Shown here piece after piece: positions 47,362-61,365 of a DNA stretch of 64,000 bases (the stretch's first letter is position 1; the number at the start of each line of letters is the position of its first letter). Both the position numbers and the translations under genes were made by a program. The stretch is from Azadirachta indica (Eukaryota; Streptophyta; Magnoliopsida; Sapindales; Meliaceae): contig CM040452.1 in NCBI GenBank assembly GCA_022749755.1, positions 6,838,350 through 6,902,349 on the forward strand, given 5' to 3'. The notes beneath the pieces are model-generated. The model was given only the letters and a program-made list of their open reading frames with translations, searched no databases and was not told where the DNA came from.

Positions 47362-50300
47362 TATTATTGAATCAATATTCATTTTCTTTCTAATTAAACA
47401 ATATATTTCAACTTTCATTAGAAAAAAAAAATAAAAATATGAAAAAATCCCTTGTTGAGTATAGTAAACTCTAGGGTTTTTTTATGTAAAATTATTAAAA
47501 TAATAAAATTTTTAAGATTTTTAAAGCTTTTCGAGAATGGGCATGTATAATTTGGTTGATGAGGCAAGAAATATAAAAATGATAAAGCCCAAAAAATAAT
47601 TAAATTATCATGTGATAGAACACATGCAATATCCCCTGGCTCTCATACTACATTAAATTTGTTTTCTTCTCGGCAACAAAAAAATTATAAAAAAAAAAAA
47701 GAAAGCAAAAACATTTTGTTTTCCATTATTTGCTTGTTGGGTTTTCTTTGGATCTCTATATTTTTAACAACCCTAATTGAACATATCATAAACATAATTA
47801 GCATTTTTAATTACTACAACCACTCTAAAAGTACTAAACATGTTTCTCTTTTGTTTAACATATATATCATGAAGTAGTACTCATATATTGTACTACTATA
47901 CTACTACATTTTTATTTGATTCAATTATTAACATAATAAAAATAATAAAATTGATTGGTGGGTTTTTTTTTATTTTATTTTTTGCAATTATTTTCTTTTA
48001 ATCATTTTGCAAGTGGGGTTTTATTGAATCCCCATATATAAATGAACAAAACCCTAATTAATATTTGTATCAGAAACAAACATATATATAATTATGCAGC
48101 ATTTTTATTAGCAGAAAGCACTGAAAACAGAAAACATGTTTCTGTTGTCATTCAGAAGCTGTTGGCTGTCCTCCCATCATTTAACCTAAAATCATTTACG
48201 AGAAAAACAACATGAACAATTCAACTACTGAGAACATGTTTTCTGCAACAAATTAAATTAAATAATTGTTTTAAATTAATGTTTAATCTCTTCACATCTG
48301 GATCGCACTTAATTTCTGTTTTCAGTATTTTCTTCGTATTTTATAATTAACAAAGTCAACCCCAATTTAGCTTTTATAATAAGATTTTGAAAATTAAGTG
48401 CTTCTGTGACGAGCTACTTGTCCTTTTATAATATATAACGTTGTGTATGCAAAATGTCAAACACTTTATTGGGAAGCAGAAGTCAAAAGCTTGTGGGAGG
48501 AGACTATGGTACTGAACTTGTCTGGCAATTTGCTGCTTTTTTTCTGATTGTTTCAACTCAAGAAGCAAACAATTTGAAGGAAATTTGTAATTTTGTTTTC
48601 TTTTTAACCCAAAAAAAATTTTTTTTTTATGAAAAAAAAAGAGGAAGTGCAATGATAAATTCATTTAAGTTTATGAAATTAATTACTTCAAAGCTCAATA
48701 TATATGTGTATCTACATAATACCGAAAATGATTATTTTAGGTTATTTATTACTGATATTACTTTTTAGCGACGTCAAAAATACTCTTAAACTAAGTCAAA
48801 TTATTTTTTTTTCCATACAGATATTATTGCCACTGAATATAAATCATTATTTTTGAAATCACGAGAGAAAGAACAATGTATAATTTTAGTCATTAAAAAA
48901 TTTTAATTAATTAATCATATAACTAAGAATAATTGTTTGAGTCCAATTACTTTAAATTTATTGGTGAATTATTTCTTGATTCCACTTTTTAACAATGAAA
49001 AATTATAAAAAAATAATAATAAAAAGAAAAAGGAAAAACACTTTGATCAATTTTATATGTGTATATGTGACCAATTAATACCCCATAAAAAGTTAAATCA
49101 ATGATTCGTAACTTACTACTTTTTCAACAAGAATACCTAACTGACCTTTTCTTTGTTTGTATTATATAATATATAAAGAAACTTCATTTTTTCTTGTTTT
49201 TGCTTTTGAAAAATACTTTTCATGTTTGCACTTTTTGTCTCATGTTTTGAAAAATTGACTCATCAAATATAATCTTTTGCTTCATTGACAAGCTGAAAAC
49301 CGTATGATGGTTTTGAGACTTGCAATAAACTTGCTTGACAAGTTCTAATTAAAGGAATTGGTCCATCTATATTTATCCCCTTTTTATTTTTATTCTTTTC
49401 AAAGTTATGGGTCCACTTTATTTATTATTTTTGGATATTCAATACTTAAATTCATTAATATTTGGCAACATAAGCTTGGAAATAAATAAACATATATATA
49501 TATATATATAAGAATTAACATGATTGAATTATTGAATGACAAATCAAATGAAACAAAAAATGCTACGATCAATTAATTAACCTGATTTGATAGGCTTTCT
49601 TGTTATCCCTCACCAACTTTCTTAACCATTCATTCGTATTTCGTAACCTTAATTACTATATATTTTGTATAGACTTTTGTTTTCGATAAACAATTGTTTC
49701 AACACATGAATTTACAGTTGGTCTCAGTTAAAATATTAATAACATTATATTCAATGGTACACTTAACTTATACTATGGTCCCCAAAATTAAAATTATATA
49801 TATATATATATGTCACAATCAATGTCACTGAGATTCAACGATTTTAATTGATATTAATTGTAATGCGAAGCAAGCAAAGCAAACCAACACAAAAGGGTCA
49901 ACGCATGCAATGCTTCCTAGCTAACTCCTACGCGTAAACCCAAAAAACGAGTTGCATACTTTTGTATACACATATATATAAAGAAGATCATTTAATTTTA
50001 TAGGTCAATTAATCCAATCGGATTACGTTAATTAATTATTAATACATAATTAATTTGTTTACTCCATCGTCCCTCTTAATTAAAATAATAAAGTGTTGTT
50101 ACATGTTGTATATACTTTTGTTATAATTATTATAAATTACTACATTACACAAAATGTATATCTTATTTTATATTAAATACTACATTTTGTCATTAAACTA
50201 TCCATTCGAGATTATAAATATATATATATATATAATATATATCCTACGTGATTTTTAAGCAATAAGATGTGATAATTAATTAATTATTACGTATATGAAA

Positions 50301-53018
50301 ATTTATATCGGTTTACATTATTCATGAAGCGTTTGTTTTCGATTATACGTCGTCGAGAAAAGCGAAAGTCAATGCAGGGGATGGAATGAGAGACGCCGAC
50401 ACGACGCGCAAACCCACCACACCGTCCCGCCCAGGAATTAATTACATGAAAATTAGATAAGGTCAATTAATTGTTTTCTTGCGTGGGCCCACGTTAGTAG
50501 TTTACCATCAACCACCGTCGGTCACATAGCTTTTGGGAGACAGTTGGACGGTGATGACTACGGGTTATCTGCCTCTCCTCTATCCGGTCTGATCTGATGA
50601 TGCATCATGCAGGATGATGTTGATGTTGATGTTGATAGTCAGTCTCTATCGTGTATTAATAATTAATTACAGCGACTCCTATGTAAGCCCAATATTTCAT
50701 AAACCCTAGAAATTCTCCACAATTCTCACCTACGTTTCTTCCCCACGAATACGATACTAATACTTCCAACTCTTCGTATTGACCATTCTTTTACGTTTTC
50801 GTTTTTGTCTTGCCCATTTTATTATGTTCCTCGATGGAATAATAATTCATACAATAACTTCGATTATGATAGATACTAGTTAATATGATCAATATTTTAC
50901 ATATTATATTATATTTAGTCTAATTTTTAATGATTTAATATAATCAAGCTGAGCTTTTAATAAGTTTCAAGAAACAAAAATGAGAGTCAAAATTACACAT
51001 TTAATACTTTAATGGTCTAATATTGACTCCTTCAAAAACGTACGTTCTCTTTTCTTTTTTTTTTTTTTTTGATTTTTTTCAATACTCGAAGAAAATAATG
51101 GAAGCAAGAGTTCCAAAAGTGACTTAACAAATTAGAAGAAATCAAACCAGGGCGGCAGTACTTTTGCTGTGGTTCATTTATGTTAATTAGTTCAAAGATT
51201 TTACGATGATTTTATCATTTTGCTTTTCTTTTTTTTTCTTAATTTGTTAAATTGAATTAATTCTTATTATTTATTAACACGTGCAATTTTCAAATAATTA
51301 TATACAATTATTACAATAATTTTATATAAATTAAATAGCAATATATATTTTTTGGCCATCAATTAATGCTTATTTTATTATTAATTTAAAAAATATTATG
51401 AGAATGAGATATCAAATCTTGTACTCCTGTCACTACTCTCAACTAAATGATCTATCTTCTTACTAGTTTTTTCTAGGGATTAATTTTCACAAACCCTTGA
51501 TTTTTTTTAATTATTTATACTTTTTAACAAATTATGTTGAATGTTTTATTAAAGCTTGAAAATTTTTATGCAAGAAAAAATAACGAAATAAATATTATTA
51601 TTTTGAAATTTATTAGATATTACATTGACCAAACTTATTAAAAATCTCAATAATAAAAATACTTTCGTTTAATTTTGACTAATTGACGTCAATTTTAATT
51701 TCTTTCAATACTCGTTGAATTTATAATTTTATGTGAAAAGACCTGTTAAATTTAAGTGACATACTAGTTTTTCGTCCAATTTTGAAATTAAATAATTACG
51801 CAAGCAATTAATTTTTATTCTTGTAAAAATATTTCAAAATGTACATTCTTTTATGTTTAAAACAAAAATCAACCATATAAATTCTCATAATCAAAAAAAC
51901 TTTTGATTTCCGAGCATTAAAATAATTATAATATTTATTATTTAATTTTTCCATTAAAGAAAAAAAGAGTTGGGTGTTTGGTGAAAGGAGACTAATGTAG
52001 CTTATAACAGCCAAAGATGAATAACTACGACTTTTAAGTCTAATTAAAAAAAAAAAAGGAAAAAGAAAATCCGACAACCGTCAACAGTCAACAAATATCT
52101 CTGACTCTTTCTCGTCAGTGCATAGTATACCGTGCACCGCAACAGTACGCAATACTATGCACATGCACATCACTAACTGTCGTCGGTGCTGCTAAAAGTG
52201 CCAAGCAAAGCGCGTTATCTGGGGATTTCGTTTCGTTGCGTTTCGACAGTAAAAATGCGCAACTGACTTACAGCTGGCATTATTTAATTCGCCCGCGTGC
52301 TCTCCAGCCTTGCTGCGGCGGTTGTGCTATCACTTTTTGGACTTAAGACTTTGCTATACGACTTGTCGTTCGGTTCTAGTTGAACCCTTTTTTCGTTTTG
52401 AGTAATGTAACATTTAGTTTATTATATTATCGTTGAAATCTGTTGGTGTTTGTCGTGGTCTTCAGATTTGATCTGTTTTTTCACCCCTATAATTCGAAAA
52501 CTAAGACAGTTCAATTATAATTCAGATGTATAGACTAAAACTGCCTAAATTTAATCTCAAAATTTTTTAATAACCTTTATTTTTTGAAATTTCTCGCTTT
52601 TCGTAAAGAAAATAAAGGTATACCTTTATATTTAAAATTTTATTAATTCGTGTTTTAAAAAAAAATTAATGTAAAAATAATTTTCATAGTAGAAAAACGC
52701 TCGATCAGAAAAATGTTTCTTATTATATACTCCAAAAATATATATAGAGAGAGAGAGATTAACAAAATATTAAATTTAAATGTCTATGAGATAATAAAAT
52801 AATTAAAAATAGGTTAAAATATAAAGATGAAATGGGCATCTAATCTAACAAGTAAGAACCCTAATTGTTTTAAAAATTTAAGAAATCAAATACGCAGCTT
52901 GTTTCAAGGGATACGACTGTTTGTGTTAGGTATGTCTTGTATAATACATACCAGGCAAAACCACGTAGATGAATTGAAAGTCGACACGTGTACGAATTGT
53001 AGTGGGCCCGCGCAGTAT

Positions 53019-53063
53019 TCTTCTTCTTCTTCTTCTTCTACACTAGTAGTAGTAGTAGTAGTA
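53019..53063. repeat. Compound (TTC)n / (AGT)n microsatellite
   Basis: Six or more TTC units are followed by TACAC and then about seven AGT units. They create a spurious Ser/Val-rich ORF on the plus strand and a Glu/Thr-rich one on the minus strand. Confidence 0.85.
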
Positions 53064-53679
53064 CGGTGCATAGTACCCTTCTCCATTGATAGGAATAATA
53101 ATTATTATATTATTATATTAATTATTGTATGCAGATCTGAAATTGACAGTTGTTAGTGACAAGGTTCTGTCCCTCCCTCTTCTCTTCTAGAAATTTTTAT
53201 TTTTATTTTTATTTTTATTTTTCTTTTTTTTAAGAAAAATTGGATATGGTTTCAATACATGCAACGTAACAATTATTTGTAGTGAGTATAAGATTCAAAC
53301 CTTTTCGTTACAATTTTTAAATTTTTCTTTACGTTTTAAGTCCTTTGTTACATTTATTAGCTAATATTTCGTAGTTCAAAAAAAAAAATTAATAAATTTG
53401 ATCAAAATTATAATAAAAAATTATTTTTTTTTGGTGATCTGAGTGAAATTGAAGACCAAAAAGTAAAATATTCCTTTTATATCCAAAAAAAATTAAGAAT
53501 CATACAGTACAACTAATATATATTAATAAATTGCAGCATGAAAATTTTGCATTATAAGGTCTGACTTTAATGGAATTCAAATTCAATTAAAAAAAAAAAG
53601 ATTTTACTAGATTCTAAAATTGTCCGAAAGTGAGATTATAATTAGGGTTTTTAATATTTTAGAGGTAATGAATCTTGAA

Positions 53680-53900
53680 TGGGAGATATTATTCTTTACA
53701 TTAAGAAAAATAAATAAAATAAAAACAAAAAAAAATGTGTTGGCATTGTATTTTATGTTCAAAATGCGACCATTCCATTTCATTCATTAAAAATGGGATA
53801 TTATTCTTTACCTTCATGAAATTAAACAAAGAAAACCAAAAAAAAAAAAATGTGTTAGCATATATTATAAACTACGATCAAAATAACTAATATTTTTATG
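53680..53900. repeat. Degenerate ~115-bp tandem duplication
   Basis: ATTATTCTTTAC-TT..AAA-AAA..AAAAATGTGTT-GCAT occurs at about 53688-53745 and again at about 53802-53860. The two are separated by a stretch resembling CCATTTCATTCATTAAAAATGGG. Confidence 0.65.
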
Positions 53901-55285
53901 AATTAGAAAATTAGCAAATGCAAATGTTCATAATTAGTGTACAAGTTTTAAAATTTAATTTTACATCATTTGAATATCAATTAATTTCTCTTAAATAAAT
54001 TAATAATATTATAAGTATTATTAGTATTATGTTGGGGATATCACGTAGCAATATAAGTTGTTATAAGATATGATTTAAATTAAAAATAATATTAATTTTC
54101 TTTTATATTGGTTAGATTCATGATCTAAATATAACATGAATATGATGTACACAGTCTTATATATATTTATAATTGTATATGTTAGGCAACAATAATATGA
54201 TGTACATCTTATTTTTAATTCCATCTCAAATTATTGGTTTGTATAGAATTTGATATTCATCTTCACATTACTTTCTTGATCCGAAACTTTACGGTCGGTT
54301 GTCATACAAAAGTAATAAAAAATAATTAAAAACCAACAAAAATTAAAAATTTACATAAATTTTATTAGTATTTTTTTTAAGTACGAATATTTGCATTATA
54401 GTCAATCAAATTTTGGATTTTAATATCATATGTGAATTTTCTCGATCGAAAATTAGTTACTTATATTTAATGCACTCATGTTTAACTTTTAATTAATTAA
54501 ATTTTACAATTCGATTAATCTAATTGTCAATTCTAATGGACTAATTTAAAGTCAATATTTTAATAAAATAAAAAAAAAGTGCGAATGCTTACGTAATCAA
54601 ATTTCTTTATGATCTTAATTAGTGTGAGTAAGATTAATATTTTGGATCTCATCTATATTAATCTAAAATTTTTGATTAATTAAACTAATTAGCAACTCAC
54701 TAACAAGTATTATTTCCATTAATGTTCTTGATTAAAGAAACATAAATTAATCAACTCTTTTTTCTTGATTGAAACAACTCTTTGTCTAATCTTTCTCGAT
54801 CAAGAATCATAAAAAGAATATATGAATTTTTATAATAATCCAATGCTTTTGCTGTATATACTACTTTCCGACACATACGTATTATTTTATATATACTTTT
54901 ATTTTAATTAATTAATTATACTCATTAGTTACCCGTATAATGTACACATACACCACTTTACATAAATAGTTAATTAAATTTAATCCATATTGTCTACACA
55001 TGTGAAGTGTAAAGTTGGAAATGTGACACATTGTTCACATATAATTTTGATAATTTTGATGATTAAAATATTTGATTAAAACCATTGAATTTGTATATTT
55101 TGAGAAAATGGTTTTTATTATTTTATTTTTAAATTAAAAAGTAAGCAGTTTTGTGCATGTTAAGCTGAGACAAAATCTGACTGTAAAGTTTCTTAGGTTT
55201 TCTCTCTCTATTTTATTTTATTAATTAGAAAAATAATTTTGGTTGGATTCAATGTAGTTAATTAATTAATTAATTATATGATTGC

Positions 55286-55400
55286 GTTTTGAAAGATTAA
55301 TAAATCTTAATCATGCATAATTATGTTGGCTAACCAGGTCATATAATTGATCAATGCCACAATCAAGTTTTGAAAGATTAATAAATCGTAATTATACATA
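55286..55400. repeat. ~81-bp tandem duplication
   Basis: GTTTTGAAAGATTAATAAAT followed by C-TAAT-AT-CATAATTATG starts at 55286 and again at 55367. Confidence 0.75.
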
Positions 55401-57751
55401 ATTATGCATTGCTTTTTCCTTTTTATTTTATTTTATTTTCTTTTCCATGAGTTCTTTTGTAAAAAAATTTGGAAAAATAAACCTGTAATGTCAAAATTAG
55501 GTAATTTATGATATAACGTCTATAACCATAAAATGATAAAAAAATTTATCATATTTTTTACATATTTTTTCACGACAATATTTTTTCTTTCTTTTAATTT
55601 TTCTTAAAAATAGAAAATTTAAGAAAATTAATGAACATATCGTAGGACATGGTAATTAATGCTTAAAAATATAAAAGTGGAATGTAAATTATGGATAATT
55701 AATTGAAAAAGAAAATATATACAATAATTAAATATAATATACCAACATATTTATATATATATGTAGTGTATTTATTTATGGTTTAGTACACCAAAAATGC
55801 ATGCACATAACATAACATAATCCACCAAATATCAAACATATCACCTTTTTTTTTTTGTAATTAATGAAATCTCAGACAGATAATATATTTTGTATTAAAT
55901 TAGCACAATAATCTTAATTAATTAATTAATTAAGTGCTTATTTATTAAGGATTAAAGAAGAGACAAGCTTTTGACTTAAAAAATAAGCACTTTTTGTGGC
56001 ATCTCTCTGTAAGATGCCTTAAGTCAGCATGTGTGGGTCTTTCCTGAAGAATGCTCGGAAGTTTCAATGCCTTTCAGCCTCCAATTTTCACAAAATTAAT
56101 CAAATTCAATATCCGTCCAAATTAATCCACGTGTGCATCTACATCATCATCATCATCATCAAACCATACAAAAAAATAAAAATAAAAATTAAATATTAAA
56201 TAAAGGCTTATACGATATTGTATATCTTACACAGTCGTAACATTGTTCAATTAAATCATCTAATAAAACTATGTAATTTAATGATTGATTTAACCTAAAT
56301 CTTATTTATAACTTCATTTGGTATTATTGTGTTGTTATTTTTTAAAAGATTATTTCATCCAATACTATAGTACTGTTTTATATATGAGTGTGAACGAAAT
56401 TTAAACATATAAATTTATTATTAAAAAATTTATTAGTTAAATTGACTAACAGTAGTACTAATTATGAAATAAAAATATACAAATAACAAATAAATATTAA
56501 TTACTAAATAAAAATGAGTATTTATTAAATATTTTAACTATTATATTTAGAAACGTACCAAAATAAACGCTAATCTTAGAATCTTCCCATCAACTCTACA
56601 AAAATAGTTAATTAAAATTAATGAAGAATAAATATTGAGATTAAGGAAAAAAGCTTGGTAGCCAAGATACGTTACCGTTTACTTGGAGATACTAAAATTA
56701 GCTGGGTTGTGACGTAAGCTATTGCGATTAAATTTTAATTAAGTCAACTAATCTCACTTTGTTAATCAGAATTTGACCAGAGACTAATTTCTAAGTGAAA
56801 TTTTCAACTAAAAACTTCTTCAAGAATGTGTAACCACTTTCCAAGAAAATTATCCATTTATTACTTATTTTTGTACTTCAACAAGAAATTTTCAACTACT
56901 TCACATTTTACATAGACAGCTACAATTAAATTTTATTTAATTTATAAATGCATTCACATTTGTAAAAGACAAAAATTAAAAATACCCAAATTGGATATTA
57001 ACTTCGCACTTATTTTTCTCACCTTATTTCATCTATTTATTTATTTATTTTTAAATAACAAAGTCTTAGGATTGAACTATATTTATGAATACTTTTTTCT
57101 TTTTTAAAAAAATATAAAGAATAAACTTGATTATTCTCTAACTCAATGCGAATAGAATTTAAACCTATAATTCTTATAGTATTTTGAAAGATTCTATCAA
57201 TTAAATTTTATTTATAAATACATCACTCATAGTTTAAATATTTTTGTATATGATAATTAAGAAAATTAGAAATTCAGGTTAATTCTGAACCAACACAACT
57301 TCACCAAAACAAAAATGTAAAATAAATTTTCAATTTTTTTGTTCAAAATTTACTTAACTCTAATATAAATATATTTTTTAACAAGGGATAGAATTAGTAT
57401 TTTTTTTTTTTATATAAAATTTTATATTAATAATAAATTATTAAATATAAATATATTTACTAATTAAAATTATATATGATATATGTATTAATTATTAATT
57501 ATATAATCGTACGTAATATTAATTATTATATATATATATATTCAAACACTTGTAATTAATATAAAATTTTATAAAAATAAATATAAAATATATTGCGACC
57601 ATATAAAAGGAAATTTAATTCGGGTCATAAATATTTTGATATTATTACACAGTTTCCACTCCACGTGGTTAGAAAAAACAGAGTACCTTTTCTCGTCTCC
57701 GTTTCTGCGCTTTCGGTCTGAAACTTACTTCACCTTATTTTTTTTGGTCTC

Positions 57752-57758
57752 TATATAA
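57752..57758 (+). promoter_or_regulatory. TATA box of the IQM gene
   Basis: TATATAA within CTCTATATAAAC. It is followed by a CT-rich stretch (CTCTCTCTCTATC) typical of a plant core promoter and leader, ~200 bases before the end of the inferred non-coding first exon. Confidence 0.65.
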
Positions 57759-57962
57759 ACATGTACATTTATAACTCTCTCTCTATCAATCATCCGAGGA
57801 CGAGGTTGCCTAAGGTAGCTTTTTTATATGCTTGAAAAGCTCAAACTCAATCTCTGTTTATAGCCAGAAAGAGAAAAAGCAAAACCAAAAAGAATTCGAA
57901 TTCTTCACCCTTTAGACCCGGAATTCATTTGCCATTTTTGTAGCAACAATCCTCAATTCGAG

Positions 57963-58608
57963 GTAATGCTCTTAATACTCCCTTCTTGTCTTCCTTTCTT
58001 TCTATTTTGATTTTTGCCGCTTTTGTTTCGTGTTTGTGTAGTAGTTTTACTTCATGGAGAGCTGCAAATGGTAGAAAATGCTTTCTTTGTTTCTACTTTT
58101 CGTTTTGGTTTTCATTTTTTTGCATTGCTTGTTGGTTGGTTGGTTGGTTTGTGGACGGTGTTTCTGAGTGGGGTCTGCTTGGTTTGTTGTTTTTGATTCA
58201 TCTTTTATGGTAATTCATTTCTTCTTTGTTTCAAAATTTGTTTTTGAATAATGGGTTTTGTAGATCCATGGTGTTTGTTCATGGGCTTGTTTGATGAAAT
58301 CAATCAGCATTTGTTTGTGATTACATGAATCCTTCTTGTTTTCTTTTGTCTGTTTAGTTTCTTTCATTTTAAGGAGAAGTTTTGCAGATCCATTTGCTTG
58401 TTTAATGGCATTTGTTTGCTTGGAAAATGCTATCAAGAGGAAATAAATGTTCTAGGATTAATATCTAATAGCATTAAAATCTGTAGTTTTTCCCATTTTT
58501 GACATTGTAGATTTATGTTTATTTCTTCATGGACTTGTGTTATGAATCATAGGATTTGTTTCTTGTTTCATGATATTAAAGTATATGTGTATTGGTTTGT
58601 TTTTCCAG
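57963..58608 (+). other. 5' UTR intron of the IQM gene
   Basis: Donor TTCGAG/GTAATG and acceptor TTTTTCCAG/GAATC lie 646 bases apart. The T-rich interior has no reading frame connected to the gene, and the coding ATG follows 23 bases after the acceptor. This is the usual arrangement of a leader intron. Confidence 0.65.
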
Positions 58609-58631
58609 GAATCTAGGCCAGAAAAGTTCAG

Positions 58632-61365
58632 ATGGGGATTTCAATATCCTGCCCATTTGCTAGTTACAGTGACGTGGAAAGTAGCTTAGAATCAATCATA
58701 GTAAAATCCATTAGTTTTGGAGATGAAGAAGTGAAAACTCCCGTTCGATCGGTGAGCTTCAATAAACAAGATATGGAACCAACGATTTTGAAATCTTTAG
58801 GTTCCGGAAAAATGGTGAAAGAAAGATCTGTTAGCTTTAAAGAAAGTGAATTGGAGGCTTTGATTTCACGAACGTGTTTCTTATCAGAGAAAGAAAAGGA
58901 TGAGTGCATTAGATCGATCAGAGTAAAGGTTGGTGAAGCCGATAATCCATCTCCAAGACCAGAAAGTTCTGTGGAGACATTTCGGAAGTTTCCAATTTCG
59001 GATCCCCACAATCCTAAACATGAAGCTGCACTCAAACTGCAAAAAGTGTATAAAAGCTTCAGAACAAGAAGAAAGCTAGCAGATTGTGCCGTTCTTGTTG
59101 AGCAAAGCTGGTATGTATTAGCATAACTTTATTAAGATGTGCTAAACTTCCCAATGTTTTATATGTTTCTGCCTTGTTCTAATGCAAAAACTTGTATTAT
59201 TTGTAGGTGGAAGCTCTTAGATTTTGCTGAACTCAAGCGAAGTTCAATATCATTCTTTGATATAGAGAAACATGAAACTGCCATTTCGCGTTGGTCTAGA
59301 GCAAGAACCAGAGCTGCAAAGGTAAATTTCATAGACATTTACAAGTAATTTTGTTTCAAAATCATTGTTTGTTTCTGTTATCTAACATTTTTCTTGATTT
59401 TGCAGGTTGGAAAAGGTTTATCAAAGAATGATAAAGCTCAAAAACTTGCATTACAGCACTGGCTCGAAGCAGTAAGTCATTTGGATCAATCTGAACTTTG
59501 TGCCTGCTATATAATTGATTGTTTTTTATGTTTGCTTTTATACTGATTTCAATTCTTTATTATTGGTGATAAACAGATTGATCCACGGCATCGTTATGGA
59601 CATAATCTACATTACTATTATGAGAATTGGCTTCATTGTCAAAGTAGAGAACCCTTCTTCTACTGGTAAATACTCTTTGACTGAAAGCTTGCTTGCTTCA
59701 TGGATTAGAATTTTACTTCTAATATGTCAAGGATTTTGAATTGATTGTTAAATGTTAATAAAACGGTACTGTAAATGCAGGCTTGATATCGGGGAGGGAA
59801 GGGAAGTAAATATTATTGACAAATGCCCTCGATGGAAACTTCAGCAGCAGTGTATCAAGTATCTTGGTCCGGTGAGCAGCTCTTTCTTTTCTTTGGCATA
59901 CTTTATCCTAACATTTTCGTGTAATCTTAAAACTTTACTGACAAATTTCTTTCTATTCACAGATGGAAAGGAAGGCATACGAAGTTGTTGTGAAGAATGG
60001 AAAATTCTTCTACAAGCAGATGGGGGCGATCCTGGATACAATGGCAGATGTAGATTCTAAGTGGATTTTTGTCCTTAGCACAGCTAAGACTTTGTATGTT
60101 GGCAAGAAAAAGAAAGGAAGTTTCCAGCATTCCAGCTTCTTGGCTGGAGGAGCTACAACGGCAGCTGGGAGGTTAATTGTTGAACGTGGTGAGCTGAAGG
60201 TACTATAGATATAAACTTATTTGTTTCTTGGAACTTACAATTTGCTTTTAGTGTTCTTTAGACATCGAAAATGGTTTCTTATTATGATTTGTATTTACAT
60301 TGCGACAGGCAGTTTGGCCTCACAGTGGTCATTATCGCCCAACAGAACAGAACTTCAAAGACTTGATCTCATTCCTTCAAGGGAACAATGTTGATCTCAC
60401 AGATGTAAAGGTAAAAGAACCTTTAGAATGATAACATTAAGAACTTTTAAAATGAGAACATTTCCTTAATAAAGTGAATTAAATGAGCTTATTCTGATAA
60501 TGTTGCATCTTTTTCTTGAACTCAGATGAGTCCAGTGGACGAAGAAGAAGCCTCTGATGGTAAACAGAGATACAGTATGCATATTAGGAACAACTCGTCC
60601 GTAGAGGACTTGATGCAAGCCCTTGATGGATTAGAGACTGATAAGAACAACATTCAAGACTTGAGTAGAGAAAAACCTTGCTCAGCAGAAGACGAAGCTA
60701 ATGCTTTACCAGAACTTCCCAACTCTGCCAAGGTCCAAGATCTTACAAAGAAATTGCCAAATATTGCCATACCAAAAAGGAATGAAATGTTTGAAAGACA
60801 AGAGAGTACCAAGTTATCTGCAGCATCTCTGACAGATGTTTATGAGATTGTAAAAGGAGCATACGCACATGCTTCCGGACTTACACACATGGATTCAAAG
60901 AAACAGTTGTTGCATGAAGACCTTAGAGAGAAAGAAGGAGAAGAAGAAGAAGAAGAAGAAGAAGCTGTTCCTGAAGAAGCAATTCTTCAACGGATAAATT
61001 CACGAAAGAAATCATATCAACTAGGGAAGCAATTATCTTGCAAATGGACAACGGGAGCAGGACCTCGGATAGGCTGCGTGAGGGACTATCCAAGCCAGCT
61101 CCAGTTCCGAGCACTGGAACGTTTGAACTTGTCTCCAACAAGCACTGGATACATAAGATCACGGTCTTCTCCTCACACAGTCAGTGGCTACAACCCACTG
61201 ATGCAATCATCAACGTGTTCTGGTTTCAAACTAGAAGCAACTGCAAGTTTACCGGTGCCTGGAAAAGGAAATTGCTTAGATACAACAATTCACCATGGTA
61301 GAATTGAGTCAAGTCCATTACACAGAAGAATATTACTAGATGCTGTAGAATCATACCAAAATTGA
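58632..61365 (+). CDS. IQM: IQ-motif calmodulin-binding protein, IQM family
   Basis: A plant-specific Ca2+-independent calmodulin-binding protein of the IQM family (stress and stomatal signalling in Arabidopsis). Eight coding exons: 58632-59110, 59207-59321, 59406-59471, 59577-59665, 59781-59871, 59963-60199, 60309-60410 and 60526-61365. Phases agree and give 672 residues, longer than several Arabidopsis IQMs. Near the N-terminus are two RSVSF motifs (39-43 and 65-69). The single IQ motif is at ~132-153 ([16 protein letters not shown]). The conserved central block includes [52 protein letters not shown] and [15 protein letters not shown]. The tail has a Glu run coded by a GAA microsatellite (60936-60963), then the family motif [10 protein letters not shown]. 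The start is the first ATG after the leader intron. Confidence 0.93.

Larger units (their letters stand above)
45496..57700. other. Gene-poor AT-rich region (~12 kb)
   Basis: The first ~250 bases are the TAF7 3' UTR. The rest is AT-rich DNA with many TA runs (49494-49510, 49796-49811, 50216-50233, 57529-57541), a poly(T) tract at 46469-46497, trinucleotide runs and short tandem duplications. Two segments of more balanced composition stand out, about 50340-50760 and 52080-52400. No ORF in the region shows family resemblance, and the longest ones are driven by microsatellites. No LTR pair, tRNA or known microRNA mature sequence was recognised by eye. Confidence 0.55.

Noticed and set aside
48374..48768. 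Overlapping ~100-codon ORFs on both strands
   Set aside because: Low-complexity A/T-rich sequence with poly-Lys/Phe; no family resemblance and no splice structure.
52827..53156. 109-codon plus-strand ORF with Ser and Val runs
   Set aside because: The runs are the (TTC)n and (AGT)n microsatellites; there is no domain, and the composition around it is spacer-like.
57986..58213. ORFs in the region before IQM
   Set aside because: They lie wholly inside the inferred 5' UTR intron and encode Phe/Trp/Leu-rich translations of T-rich intron sequence.
59841..60041. Minus-strand ORF in IQM
   Set aside because: Shadow of IQM exons 5-6 and the intron between them.
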